From Streptomyces sp. WAC08241 (GTDB taxonomy: Bacteria; Actinomycetota; Actinomycetes; Streptomycetales; Streptomycetaceae), in NCBI GenBank assembly GCA_007858575.1, contig CP042279.1, forward strand, positions 1,178,001-1,242,000: a DNA stretch of 64,000 bases, in the 5' to 3' direction. Below the pieces are notes generated by a model. The model saw nothing but the letters and a program-made list of their open reading frames with translations. It did not search any database and had not been told where the DNA came from. The translations under genes were made by a program, and so were the position numbers. This document shows, one piece after another, positions 50,472-59,534 of this stretch (the stretch's first letter is position 1; each line of letters opens with the position of its first letter).

Positions 50472-51545
50472 CCGCGGCCTCGGCCCCAGGACCGACGCGC
50501 GTCGTCACCACGACCCGTCGGTCCGGGGCTTCGCCAGCGACAACTACGCCGGTGCCCACCCCGAGGTCCTCGCGGCCCTCGCCCTCGCCAACGAAGGCCA
50601 CTAGGTCGCCTACGGCGAGGACCAGTACACCGACCACCTCCAGCGGATCGTGCACAGCCACTTCGGTCCGGGCGCCGAGGCCTTCCCGGTCTTCAACGGC
50701 ACCGGGGCCAACGTGACCGCCCTCCAGGCGCTCACCGACCGCTGGGGCGCCGTCATCTGCGCCGAGTCCGCCCACATCAACGTGGACGAGGGCGGCGCGC
50801 CGGAGCGGATGGGCGGCCTCAAGCTGCTCACCGTGCCGACCCCGGACGGCAAGCTCACCCCGAGCTGATCGACCGGCAGGCCTGGGGCTGGGAGGACGAG
50901 CACCGGGCCATGCCCCAGGTCGTCTCGATCACCCAGAACACCGAGCTGGGCACCGTCTACACGGTGGACGAGATCCGCGCGATCGTGGAGCACGCCCACT
51001 CCAAGGGCATGAAGGTGCACCTCGACGGAGCCCGGATAGCCAACGCCGCCGCCTCGCTCGACGTGCCCATGCGCGCCTTCACCAACGCGGTGGGCGTGGA
51101 CGTGCTCTCGTACGGCGGCACCAAGAACGGCATGATCTTCGGCGAGGCCGTGATCGTGCTGAACCCGGACGCGGTCAGCCACATGAAGCACCTGCGCAAG
51201 CTGTCCATGCAGCTCGCGTCGAAGATGCGCTTCGTGTCGGTGCAGTTGGAGGCGCTCCTCGCGAAGGACCTCTGGCTGCGCAACGCCCGCCACGCCAACG
51301 CGATGGCCCAGCGCCTCGCGGCCGGGGTGCGCGCCCTCGACGGGGTGGAGATCCTCTATCCGGTCCAGGCCAACGCGGTCTTCGCCCGCCTCCCGCACGA
51401 GGTGAGCCGCCGGCTCCAGGAGCGCTTCCGCTTCTACTTCTGGGACGAGGCCGCCGGCGACGTGCGCTGGATGTGCGCCTTCGACACCACGGAGGACGAC
51501 GTGGACGCCTTCCTCCAGGCACTGAAGGAAGAGCTGGCCCGCTAG
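50450..51545 (+). CDS. Low-specificity L-threonine aldolase, frameshifted, with in-frame TAG
   Basis: A PLP enzyme of about 365 residues splitting L-threonine/allo-threonine to glycine and acetaldehyde. RGFASDNYAGAHPEVLAALA and VAYGEDQYTDHLQRIVHSHF begin the fold, with FPVFNGTGANVTALQALTDR, AVICAESAHINVDEGGAPER, MKVHLDGARIANAAASLDV and LSYGGTKNGMIFGEAVIVLN; the T-K-N lysine binds PLP. Between NEGH and VAYGED a TAG stop (50602-50604) replaces the CAG that the family expects, a C-to-T change. Frameshifts also lie near 50510 and 50865. The GTG at 50450 starts inside the SDR gene. If the TAG is real the gene is inactive. Confidence 0.88.
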
Positions 51546-51564
51546 CCCGCACTGCGTGAGTACG

Positions 51565-51599
51565 CGGCCGGACGGACATCGATCGATTCCGCCCGGCCG
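51565..51599 (+). terminator. Terminator after the threonine aldolase gene
   Basis: A 12-bp stem with one G-U pair (51565-51576 with 51588-51599) and an 11-nt loop, 20 nt after the stop. It closes the DUF6421-SDR-aldolase operon. Confidence 0.75.
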
Positions 51600-51706
51600 T
51601 CTTCATGGGGTCGGCCCGTAGGGAACCCGTCCAGCGGGACCCCGACATCAGCGCCTGTACGCGGCGCTCCCGCGGGCCCGGGGCGTCCCGGCGGAGCTCG
51701 GGCCGG

Positions 51707-52421
51707 TCAGGCCTCCTTGACCTGGGCCGGCGTCGGAGCCGTACCCCGAGGTGCGCGGGCACCCACCAGGTGTCGCCCGCGTCCTTGGGGCGGACCGGGT
51801 AGGCGCTGCGCGGCCTCCAGGAGCTCCTGGACGCGCTCGCGCAGCCGCCGGGTGATGGCGCCCGCGTACTGGTCGGCGGGGCCTCCACGGCCTCGCCGAC
51901 GCGGATCGTCACCGGGATGTGGTTCCGCTTGAAGTTCCGCGGCCGGCCCTTCGTCCAGATCCGCTGGGTGCCCCACAGCGCCATCGGGATCAGCGGGACG
52001 CCCGCCTCCTGCGCGAGGCGCGCCGCGCCCGTCTTGAAGCCCTTGAGCGTGAAGGACGGGGAGATGGTCGCCTCGGGAAGACGCCGATGATCTCGCCGGC
52101 CCGCAGCGACTCCAGGGCGTGCTTGTAGGCGTGCTCGCCCTGGGCGCGGTCCACCGGGATGTGCTTCATGCCGCGCATGAGCGGGCCCGAGACCTTGTGC
52201 CGGAAGACCGAGTCCTTCGCCATGAAGCGCACCAGGCGCTTCTGGGGCAGTGCGGCGAGACCGGTGAAGATGAAGTCCAGGTAGCTGATGTGATTGCTGA
52301 CCAGGACGGCTCCGCCGGTGCGCGGGATGTGCTCCGAACCCTGCGTGTCGATCTTCAGGTCCAGCGCCTTGAACATGGTCAGGGCGGCGCCGATGACCGG
52401 CCGATAGACGAGTTCTGCCAT
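51707..52421 (-). CDS. Lysophospholipid acyltransferase (PlsC-like), frameshifted
   Basis: A 1-acylglycerol-3-phosphate acyltransferase of about 240 residues acting at the inner membrane face. GAVLVSNHISYLDFIFTGLA carries the N-H-x4-D catalytic motif; RFMAKDSVFRHKVSGPLMRG and MKHIPVDRAQGEHAYKHALE are the second block; GEIIGVFPEATISPSFTLKG (across a frameshift near 52075) is the F-P-E-G-T-type motif with A for G; GVPLIPMALWGTQRIW is the last. C-terminal shifts lie near 51885, 51810 and 51745, ending GTAPTPAQVKEA. The ATG at 52421 is clear. The 245-nt gap upstream shows nothing else. Confidence 0.87.
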
Positions 52422-52666
52422 CGGAGAGAACCCTTCTTCCTGCTTGTCCGGGGAGGGTTCTCCCGGCGAAGTTACGCGGCCGTAGGTTTTCGGCTTCGGG
52501 CAGATCGTGCCCCATGTGGGACGTCGTGACCAGCCTGAGCGGCCTCGGGCGGGGAGATTCTCGTCACTCGCGGTGGCGGGAACGGGAATCGAACGTCACC
52601 CCTGGAACGCTGTACCCCGTGACGCGCGGAACAGACGTGCGCGCACCGAGACGGAGGAGGGGAGGG

Positions 52667-52978
52667 ATGAGCGAGGTCCTGGGACCGGAGGTGCTCGGCG
52701 CCGAACTGGGGGAGCGGGCCACCCTGGTCCAGTTCTCGACCGCCTTCTGCCAGCCCTGCCGGGCGACCCGCCGCACCCTCGCCGAGGTCGCCGCGATGGT
52801 GCCCGGCGTGGGGCACGTCGAGATCGACGCCGAGGAGCGGCTCGACCTCGTGCGCGCGCTCGGCGTCGCGCGCACCCCCACCGTGCTCGTCCTCGACCGG
52901 ACCGGCCGCGTCGTCCGCCGGGCCGCCGGGCAGCCCCGCAGGGCGGACGTCATCGCCGCCCTGGGCCGGGCGGTCTGA
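52667..52978 (+). CDS. Thioredoxin-family protein
   Basis: An intact 103-residue thioredoxin-fold protein. VQFSTAFCQPCRATRRTLAE has a C-Q-P-C active site in place of CGPC; VGHVEIDAEERLDLVRALGV and ARTPTVLVLDRTGRVVRRAA contain the cis-proline (T-P-T). There is no signal peptide. It probably reduces disulfides in the cytoplasm. The ATG at 52667 follows a very strong GGAGGAGGGGAGGG. It lies upstream of the leader-peptide/flavin-reductase locus on the same strand. Confidence 0.9.
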   Translation: MSEVLGPEVLGAELGERATLVQFSTAFCQPCRATRRTLAEVAAMVPGVGHVEIDAEERLDLVRALGVARTPTVLVLDRTGRVVRRAAGQPRRADVIAALGRAV

Positions 52979-52980
52979 CG

Positions 52981-53080
52981 CGGTGACACCCCTTTCCCCG
53001 ACGCGCGCGGCGACGCCCCTTCCCCGTACGCGCGCGGTGACGCCCCTCCCGGCGCGCGCGGTGACGCTCCTCCCACATCG
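52981..53080. repeat. Four imperfect direct repeats upstream of the flavin reductase leader
   Basis: Units beginning CGGTGAC or CGGCGAC and continuing with CCCCTYCCC and a GCGCG tail start at 52981, 53008, 53035 and 53059 (27, 27 and 24 nt apart). They fill the gap between the thioredoxin stop and the leader promoter. Function unknown; they could bind a regulator or be a decaying tandem array. Confidence 0.55.
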
Positions 53081-53090
53081 CGGTACGCAC

Positions 53091-53126
53091 TTGACTGCAA
53101 CCGCCACCGATCGTCACCCTGACGGA
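53091..53126 (+). promoter_or_regulatory. Promoter of the second leader peptide gene
   Basis: TTGACT (53091-53096), an 18-bp spacer and the weak -10 CACCCT (53115-53120), then 6 nt to the GTG at 53127. The spacing copies that of the sulfonate-operon leader. Confidence 0.4.
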
Positions 53127-53207
53127 GTGACTCTGGAACTCCTTCTCTACGGGCGGGCCCACGTGGACCTGGCCCGCAACGCGAGCGCGCGCTGTCCGGG
53201 CGTCTGA
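53127..53207 (+). CDS. Leader peptide (26 aa) upstream of flavin reductase
   Basis: A GTG-started 26-codon ORF with the core GRAHVDLARNASARCPGV. It shares R-x-H-[IV]-D-L-x-R-x-A-S-A-x-C with the leader at 11205-11288 and with the actinobacterial putative-leader-peptide family linked to sulfur metabolism. It ends 47 nt before the flavin reductase ATG, with no gene between. No Shine-Dalgarno stands at a good distance, consistent with a leaderless transcript. A cysteine codon sits three codons before the last sense codon. It is expected to control the reductase in response to cysteine supply. Confidence 0.72.
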   Translation: MTLELLLYGRAHVDLARNASARCPGV

Positions 53208-53254
53208 CCCACCCCAGGACTCCTCTCATGCCGCCCTCGCAGAAGGACAATTCC

Positions 53255-53777
53255 ATGACGGTTTCGCCCGAGCTCCGCACCGTTCCCACGATCGGCGCGC
53301 CCCGGCAGGCCTCTCCCGATCTGCTCCGCTCCGTCTTCCGCCGGCACGCGGCCGGCGTCGCGGTCGTCACCGCGCACGGCGAGCGCCCCGTGGGGTTCAC
53401 CGCGACCTCGCTCAACTCCGTCGCCGCCGAACCGCCCCTGATCTCCTTCGGCGTGGGCACCACGTCCTCCTCCTGGCCGGTGGTCTCCGAGGCCGGGTTC
53501 ATCGGCGTGCACATACTCGGCGAGCACCAGCAGGAGCTGGCCGCCACCTTCGCGCGCAGCGGCGCCGACCGCTTCGGCGAGGGGACCCGCTGGAGCGTCG
53601 GCCCCGAGGGCGTGCCCGTGCTCGACGACGTCCTCGCCTGGCTGGTGTGCCGCGTCGTGGCCCGGGTGCCCGCCGGGGACCACCGGATCGTCATCGCGCA
53701 GGCGGTCGCGGGCGACCCGGACGGGGCGGGCCGGCCGCTCCTCTACCACCACGGACGCTTCAACGCTGCGCGACTGA
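53255..53777 (+). CDS. Flavin reductase (FMN/FAD:NAD(P)H) family protein, 3' frameshift
   Basis: A flavin reductase of about 174 residues that makes free reduced flavin for partner monooxygenases. LLRSVFRRHAAGVAVVTAHG, PVGFTATSLNSVAAEPPLIS, GVGTTSSSWPVVSEAGFIGV and HRIVIAQAV are FMN-binding split-barrel motifs; RPLLYHHGRFNA is the usual end, followed by LRD and a stop in close homologues. Here a shift at about 53765 skips the TGA at 53775-53777 and the frame runs to 53956 with unrelated sequence, over a terminator and the etfB promoter region. The ATG at 53255 has AAGGA upstream; the ATG at 53228 is an alternative. The sulfur-type leader suggests service to the LLM monooxygenase at 7.1-8.3 kb. 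Confidence 0.88.
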
Positions 53778-53874
53778 GAGTTCCCGTACGCGCCGCTCTC
53801 CGCGCGTTGGAAGGTCACACGGCTGAGCGCTTGCTCAGTGGTAACGAACTGGGTGTACTGGCGAGTAATATTTT

Positions 53875-53899
53875 GGTCGGGGCGTCCGGCGCCCCGACC
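53875..53899 (+). terminator. Terminator between flavin reductase and etfB
   Basis: A perfect 10-bp stem (GGTCGGGGCG with CGCCCCGACC) and loop TCCGG, preceded by an A/T-rich patch. Confidence 0.7.
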
Positions 53900-53977
53900 G
53901 GAAACTCGCTCCCTTCAGGCGCCTATGCTGCGAGCAACAAGGCAGCCCAGTTATGACGATGCAGTAGGAGAGCCGGC

Positions 53978-54772
53978 GTGAGCTTGAGGATCGTTGTCTG
54001 TGTGAAGTACGTGCCCGACGCCACCGGCGACCGGCACTTCGCCGATGACCTGACGGTGGACCGCGACGACGTCGACGGCCTGCTGTCGGAGCTCGACGAG
54101 TACGCGGTCGAGCAGGCCCTGCAGATCGCGGAAGAGGCGGACGACGCCGAGGTCACCGTGCTCACGGTCGGCCCCGAGGACGCCAAGGACGCGCTGCGCA
54201 AGGCGCTGTCCATGGGCGCCGACAAGGCCGTCCACGTCGAGGACGACGACCTGCACGGCTCCGACGTCATGGGCACCTCGCTGGTGCTCGCCAAGGCCGT
54301 CGAGAAGACCGGCTACGACGTGGTCATCGCCGGCATGGCCTCCACCGACGGCGTCATGGGCGTCCTGCCCGCGATCCTGGCCGAGCGCCTGGGGGTCCCG
54401 CAGGTCACCCTGCTCTCCGAGGTGAAGATCGAGGGCGGCCCCAACGGCAAGGTGACCGGCCGCCGCGACGGCGACGCCGCCTCCGAGCAGCTCGAGGCCT
54501 CCCTCCCGGCCGTCGTCTCCGTGACGGACCAGTCGGGCGAGGCGCGCTACCCGTCCTTCAAGGGCATCATGGCCGCCAAGAAGAAGCCGGTGGAGTCCCT
54601 GGACCTCTCCGACCTCGACCTGGAGGCCGAGGAAGTGGGTCTGGAGGGCGCGTGGACCGCGGTCGACTCCGCCACCGAGCGTCCGGCCCGCACGGCCGGC
54701 ACGATCGTCAAGGACGAGGGCGAGGGCGGCAAGCAGCTCGCCGAGTTCCTCGCGGGCCAGAAGTTCATCTAA
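53978..54772 (+). CDS. etfB: Electron transfer flavoprotein beta subunit
   Basis: An intact 264-residue EtfB/FixA protein. It forms a heterodimer with EtfA, holds AMP and passes electrons from acyl-CoA and other dehydrogenases to the quinone pool. LRIVVCVKYVPDATGDRHFA, DVDGLLSELDEYAVEQALQI, DALRKALSMGADKAVHVEDD and GYDVVIAGMASTDGVMGVLP are conserved blocks; RYPSFKGIMAAKKKPVESLD is the recognition-loop region. The GTG at 53978 has AGGAG upstream. etfA follows after 89 nt, which hold a hairpin. Confidence 0.96.
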   Translation: MSLRIVVCVKYVPDATGDRHFADDLTVDRDDVDGLLSELDEYAVEQALQIAEEADDAEVTVLTVGPEDAKDALRKALSMGADKAVHVEDDDLHGSDVMGTSLVLAKAVEKTGYDVVIAGMASTDGVMGVLPAILAERLGVPQVTLLSEVKIEGGPNGKVTGRRDGDAASEQLEASLPAVVSVTDQSGEARYPSFKGIMAAKKKPVESLDLSDLDLEAEEVGLEGAWTAVDSATERPARTAGTIVKDEGEGGKQLAEFLAGQKFI

Positions 54773-54781
54773 GACTTCAGC

Positions 54782-54815
54782 CGCGCGAGCCGGACGTGCG
54801 TCCGGGACTCGCGCG
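54782..54815 (+). promoter_or_regulatory. Hairpin between etfB and etfA
   Basis: CGCGCGAG-CCGGACG pairs with CGTCCGG-GA-CTCGCGCG (15 bp with a 2-nt bulge, loop TG). It may partly terminate transcription or stabilise the upstream mRNA. Confidence 0.55.
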
Positions 54816-54861
54816 AGCCGCCTCAGACCTCCCCCTCACCTTCGCAGGAGATTGAATCCCC

Positions 54862-55824
54862 ATGGCTGAGATCCTCGTCTACGTCGACCACGTCGACGGA
54901 GCCGTCCGCAAGCCCACCCTGGAGCTGCTGACGCTCGCCCGCCGCCTCGGCGACCCGGTCGCCGTCGCCCTCGGCAACGGCGCCGCCGACACCGCCCCGG
55001 CCCTCGCCGAGCACGGTGCCGTCAAGGTCCTGACCGCCGACGCGCCCGAGTTCGCCGACTACCTCGTCGTCCCCAAGGTCGACGCCCTCCAGGCCGCCTA
55101 CGACGCCGTGTCCCCGGCCGCCGTCCTCGTGCCGTCCTCGGCCGAGGCCAAGGAGATCGCGGCCCGCCTCGCGGTCCGCATCGGCTCCGGCGTCATCACC
55201 GACGCCGTGGACCTGGAGGCCGGTGACGAGGGCCCGGTGGCGACGCAGGCCGTGTTCGCCGCCTCCTTCACCACCAAGTCCCGCGTCTCCAAGGGCACCC
55301 CGGTCATCACGGTCAAGCCGAACTCGGCCCCCGTCGAGGCCGCCCCGGCCGCCGGCGCCGTCGAGGCCCTGTCGGTCTCCTTCGGCCCGCTGGCCACCGG
55401 CACCAAGGTCACCTCGCGCACCCCGCGCGAGTCGACCGGCCGCCCGGAGCTGACCGAGGCCGCGATCGTGGTCTCCGGCGGCCGCGGCGTCAACGGCGCC
55501 GAGAACTTCGCGATCATCGAGGCCCTCGCCGACTCGCTCGGCGCGGCCGTCGGCGCCTCGCGCGCCGCGGTGGACGCCGGCTGGTACCCGCACGCCAACC
55601 AGGTCGGCCAGACCGGCAAGTCGGTCTCGCCGCAGCTCTACATCGCGTCCGGCATCTCCGGCGCGATCCAGCACCGCGCGGGCATGCAGACCTCGAAGAC
55701 GATCGTCGCGATCAACAAGGACGCCGAGGCGCCGATCTTCGAGCTCGTCGACTACGGCGTGGTGGGCGACCTCTTCGAGGTCGTCCCGCAGCTCACCGAA
55801 GAGGTCAAGACCCGCAAGGGCTGA
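54862..55824 (+). CDS. etfA: Electron transfer flavoprotein alpha subunit
   Basis: An intact 320-residue EtfA/FixB protein that binds [23 protein letters not shown] begins the N-terminal fold; [20 protein letters not shown] and [20 protein letters not shown] are conserved; the FAD domain has [60 protein letters not shown] and [20 protein letters not shown]. The ATG at 54862 has AGGAGAT at an ideal distance. It is the partner of EtfB upstream. Confidence 0.96.
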   Translation: MAEILVYVDHVDGAVRKPTLELLTLARRLGDPVAVALGNGAADTAPALAEHGAVKVLTADAPEFADYLVVPKVDALQAAYDAVSPAAVLVPSSAEAKEIAARLAVRIGSGVITDAVDLEAGDEGPVATQAVFAASFTTKSRVSKGTPVITVKPNSAPVEAAPAAGAVEALSVSFGPLATGTKVTSRTPRESTGRPELTEAAIVVSGGRGVNGAENFAIIEALADSLGAAVGASRAAVDAGWYPHANQVGQTGKSVSPQLYIASGISGAIQHRAGMQTSKTIVAINKDAEAPIFELVDYGVVGDLFEVVPQLTEEVKTRKG

Positions 55825-55975
55825 CCTGCGGTTCTGTCGGACCGGGGCCGCACGGCGAACTGTCGCCGTGCGGCCCCCGGCCGTTTCGGACACCCATTGA
55901 CTCAGCTCCGGCCGCCGGTTAACTTCGCCATACGGATTGTTGATTCCGTGCAGCGGAAAACAGGAGGGTAGTGGG

Positions 55976-57264
55976 ATGGGTCAGCAGGAGAAGGTGTCGA
56001 CGAGCCTCGCGGGCGCGGTCAGCGAGGGCATCAGCGCCTCCCTCGCCGCGGTGGACGCCGAGCTGGACCGCCGCTACCCGGGAGACCCCGGCACCCGCCA
56101 GCCCGTCCACACCGTCTACGTCCCCGGCAACGTCTTCGACGCCGGCACCGTCCGCTCCTGGGGCGACCAGGCCCTCGCCGCCCTCGACGAACACGCCCCC
56201 GACGCCGCCTCCTTCGCCGCCGTCCTCGGCCTCTCCGACGACCTCGCCGAGGACGTGTACGGCCGCGTGCGGGCCAAGCTGGAGCGCGAGCCGATCGAGG
56301 ACCTCCGGGTCGACTTCGAGGACGGCTATGGAGGCGACGACGAGGACCGGGACGCGGCCCGCGCCGCCCGGCTGGTCTCCGAGGCGTACGCGAACGGCAC
56401 CGCCGCCCCGTACACGGGCATCCGGATGAAGTGCATGGAGGCCGCCGTACGCGACCGGGGCATCCGCACCACCGACGTCTTCCTCACCGGCCTCCTGGAG
56501 CACGGCGGCCTCCCCGAGGGCCTCGTCCTCACCCTCCCCAAGGTCACCTACCCCGAACAGGTCACCGCCTTCGTGCGCCTCCTGGAGGCCTTCGAGAAGG
56601 CCCACGGCCTCGACGCCGGCCGCCTCGGCTTCGAGATCCAGATCGAGACCAGCCAGGCTATCCTCGCCGCCGACGGCACCGCCGCCGTCGCCCGCATGAT
56701 CGGCGCCGCCGAGGGCCGCGCCACCGGGCTGCACTACGGCACCTTCGACTACAGCGCCTGCCTCGGCGTCTCCGCCGCCTACCAGGCCAGCGACCACCCG
56801 GCCGCCGACCACGCCAAGGCGATCATGCAGGTCGCCGCCGCCGGCACCGGCGTCCGCGTCTCCGACGGCTCCACCAACGTCCTGCCGGTCGGCTCCACCG
56901 CGCACGTCCACGAGGCCTGGCGCCTGCACTACGGCCTCACCCGGCGCGCCCTCGCCCGCGCCTACTACCAGGGCTGGGACATGCACCCCGGCCACATCCC
57001 CACCCGCTACGCCGCCGTCTTCGCCTTCTACCGCGAGGGCTTCGAGGCCGCCGCCAAGCGCCTCTCCGCCTACGCCAACCACGCGGGCGGCGACGTCATG
57101 GACGAGCCCGCCACCGCCAAGGCGCTCAGCTCCTACCTGCTGCGCGGCATCGACTGCGGCGCCCTCGACACCGCCGAGGTCGACGCCCTCACCGGCATGA
57201 CCCGCGCCGCCCTCGACCGCTTCGCGGCCCGCGCCGCGGCGACCTCACCGCCTCGGCCGAGTAG
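55976..57264 (+). CDS. DUF6986 family, HpcH/HpaI-like aldolase, 3' frameshift
   Basis: About 430 residues resembling citrate lyase beta/HpcH aldolases, which cleave or form C-C bonds in 2-keto acids with a divalent metal. HTVYVPGNVFDAGTVRSWGD, DLRVDFEDGYGGDDEDRDAA, GIRMKCMEAAVRDRGIRTTD, GLVLTLPKVTYPEQVTAFVR, GFEIQIETSQAILAADGTAA and GLHYGTFDYSACLGVSAAYQ carry the acidic metal ligands and the Lys/Arg pocket. WDMHPGHIPTRYAAVFAFYR is a late motif. Near 57240 a shift hides the natural end GDLTASAE at 57264; the present frame runs on to 57709. The ATG at 55976 has GGAGGG upstream. The reaction is unknown. Confidence 0.83.
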
Positions 57265-57307
57265 CCGCCTGGGAAGGACCGCCGCCCGGGGAGGCCGTCC
57301 GCCGGCG

Positions 57308-58341
57308 TCAGACCGCCGGCGGCGCGACCTCGCCCGAGCCGCGGGCGAGGAGCGTCGTGCCGAGCACCACCCGCTCCGGCGCCCCTCGGCCCCGTCCAGG
57401 CGCCGGAACAAGCGCTCCGCCGCCGTCCGGCCGAGCGCGGCGGCGTCCTGGGCGACGACCGTGATGCCGAGCAGGTCGGCCAGTTCGATGTCGTCGAAAC
57501 CGACCAGGGCGACCGGCCGGGCGTGCGCGGCGAGGATCCGGACGGCCGTGACGGTGACCCGGTTGTTCCCCGCGAAGAGCGCCGTCACCGGCTCCGGCGC
57601 GGCCAGCATCCCCCGTACCGCCGCGCCCACCCGCTCCGGGTCGGTCGGTCCCGGCGAGACCCACTCCTCCCGGACCGGCAGACCCGCGTCCTCCATCGCC
57701 GCGCGGTAGCCGCGCAGCCGCTCGGCCGCCGTGTGGATCCGCGGCCGGTCGCCGACGAAGCCGATCCGGCGGTGGCCGTGCGCGATCAGGTGGGCCGTGC
57801 CGTCGCGCGCCCCGCCGAAGCTGTCGGAGAGGACCGCGTCGGCGTCGATCCGCCCGGCGGGACGGTCGACGAAGACCGTGGCGACGCCCGCCCTGATCTC
57901 GGGCTCCAGGTACCGGTGGTCGTCACCGGCCGGGATGACGATGAGGCCGTCGACCCGGCGCGCGCACAGCGCCAGCGCCAGCTCCTGCTCCCGGTCGGGG
58001 TCCTCGGCGCTCGACCCGTTGATGAGGAGGGCCCCGTGCGCCCGCGCGACCTCCTCGACCGCCCGGCTCAGCGGACCGTAGAAGGGGTCGGCGAGGTCCT
58101 CCAGGACCAGGCCGACGGTCGCGGTCCTGCCCTTGCGCAGGACCCGCGCGCTGTCGTTGCGCCGGAAGCCGAGGACCTCGATGGCCTCCTGCACCCGCCG
58201 CTCGGTGTCGGGGGTGACGCCCGGCTCGCCGTTCACCACCCGGGACACCGTCTTCAGGCCCACGCCCGCCTTGGCGGCGACGTCCTTCATCGTGGGCCGG
58301 TTGCCGTAACGGCGCTCGGAGCGGTGGGCGGTGTCGGCCAC
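57308..58341 (-). CDS. LacI family transcriptional regulator, frameshifted once
   Basis: About 344 residues. The HTH TMKDVAAKAGVGLKTVSRVV with NGEPGVTPDTERRVQEAIEV starts it; the sugar-binding domain includes ATVGLVLEDLADPFYGPLSR, ARRVDGLIVIPAGDDHRYLE, VFVDRPAGRIDADAVLSDSF, GHRRIGFVGDRPRIHTAAER and VALVGFDDIELADLLGITVV. A frameshift near 57390 precedes ERVVLGTTLLARGSGEVAPP. The GTG at 58341 fits. It is divergent from an ROK gene, with a palindrome in its own promoter, so it probably controls itself and the ROK protein in response to a sugar. Confidence 0.92.
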
Positions 58342-58406
58342 GGTCTGCGGTTCCTCCGTCGTGTCGGGGCCCCGCCGTGGCCGGGCCGTCTTTCGGACTC
58401 CGGACG

Positions 58407-58434
58407 AGCATAGGACCTGGACAACGTTGTCAGG
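58407..58434 (-). promoter_or_regulatory. LacI operator in the divergent LacI/ROK gap
   Basis: GACAACGTTGTC (58420-58431) is a perfect 12-bp palindrome with the central CG typical of LacI sites. On the minus strand CCTGAC (58434-58429) and TATGCT (58412-58407) are 16 bp apart, so the operator covers -35 and spacer. Confidence 0.65.
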
Positions 58435-58492
58435 CCGCGTGAGACCATACGGACGCCCGACCGTTCCCGGCCGTCCCCGGAGGTTCCCGCCC

Positions 58493-59476
58493 ATGCACAC
58501 CGACCTCGTCACGGGCCTCGTCGTCGCCCTCGACATCGGGGGCACCAAGATCGCCGGCGCCCTGGTCGACGGCGAGGGCGCGTCCGCGCCCGGTCCCGGC
58601 GGCCCACGCCCGCGCGTGAGGACGGCGAGACGGTGATGGCGGCGGTCGAGGACGTCCTCGGCGAACTCACCGCCTCTCCGCTGTTGGAGGCCGCCGACGC
58701 CGTCGGCATCGGCAGCGCGGGCCCGGTCGACGCGGCCCGGGGACCGTGAGCCCCGTCAACGTCCCCGGTTGGCGCGACTACCCGCTCGTCGAACGGGTCC
58801 ACCGGGCCGCCGGCGGACGCCCCGTCACCCTCGTCGGCGACGGCGTCGCCATGACGGCGGCCGAGCACTGGCTCGGAGCCGCCCGGGGCCACGACAACGC
58901 CCTCTGCCTCGTGGTCTCCACGGGCGTCGGCGGCGGCCTCGTCCTCGGCGGGCGCCTCCACCCCGGCCCCACCGGCAACGCCGGTCACATCGGTCACATC
59001 GTGGTCGAGCTCGACGGCGAGCCCTGCGCCTGCGGCGGGCGCGGCTGCGTCGAACGCGTCGCCAGCGGTTCCCACCTGGCGCGGCGCGCCCTGGAGAACG
59101 GCTGGCGGCCGGGGCCCGACGGCGACGTCTCCGCCGCCGCGGTGGCTGCCGCCGCGCGCGCCGGGGACCCGGTGGCCACCGCCGCGTTCGAGCGCGCGGC
59201 CCGGGCGCTCGCGGCGGGCATCGCCGCCACGGCGGCCCTCGTCGAGATCGACATCGCGGTCGTCGGCGGCGGGGTGGCGGGCGCGGGGAGGTCCTCTTCG
59301 CCCCGCTCCGGCGCGGCCTGCGTGACTACGCCACGCTCTCCTTCGTGCGGGACCTGACGGTCGTCCCCGCCCTCACGGGCACGGACGCGGGCCTCCTCGG
59401 CGCGGCGGCGGCCGCCACGCGCGCGGGAGCTGGGGCGCGCACCGGCGCGAACGCGGGTGCCGGCACCGGCCCTTGA
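58493..59476 (+). CDS. ROK family sugar kinase, frameshifted
   Basis: About 328 residues, glucokinase-like. GLVVALDIGGTKIAGALVDG is phosphate-1; ADAVGIGSAGPVDAARG and TVSPVNVPGWRDYPLVERVH are the sugar region (N-V-P-G-W); LVGDGVAMTAAEHWLGAARG and LVVSTGVGGGLVLGGRLHPG are phosphate-2; HIGHIVVELDGEPCACGGRG with CVERVASG is the C-x-C-G-x-x-G-C-x-E zinc motif. The adenosine motif is IDIAVVGGGVAGAG. An Ala/Gly-rich tail ends it. Frameshifts lie near 58580, 58740 and 59290. The ATG at 58493 has GGAGG 12 nt upstream. The sugar is unknown; control by the divergent LacI is likely. Confidence 0.9.
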
Positions 59477-59493
59477 GGACGCGGGAACGGGTG

Positions 59494-59523
59494 GAGGTGG
59501 GGAGCCGCGCGGCTCCCCACCTC
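59494..59523. terminator. Perfect 30-nt palindrome between convergent genes
   Basis: GAGGTGGGGAGCCGC (59494-59508) is followed directly by its reverse complement (59509-59523). As RNA it gives a 13-bp stem with a GCGC loop. It lies between the ROK stop and the convergent small gene and should terminate both. Confidence 0.8.
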
Positions 59524-59534
59524 CCGCACCCCGT

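Noticed and set aside
50602..50604. TAG recoding (pyrrolysine or selenocysteine-like read-through)
   Set aside because: The position aligns to an ordinary glutamine between conserved blocks. TAG is not a selenocysteine codon and no recoding element or Pyl genes are seen.
53778..53956. C-terminal extension of the flavin reductase
   Set aside because: Homologues end soon after HHGRFNALRD. The extension covers a terminator hairpin and the etfB upstream region and has no family similarity.
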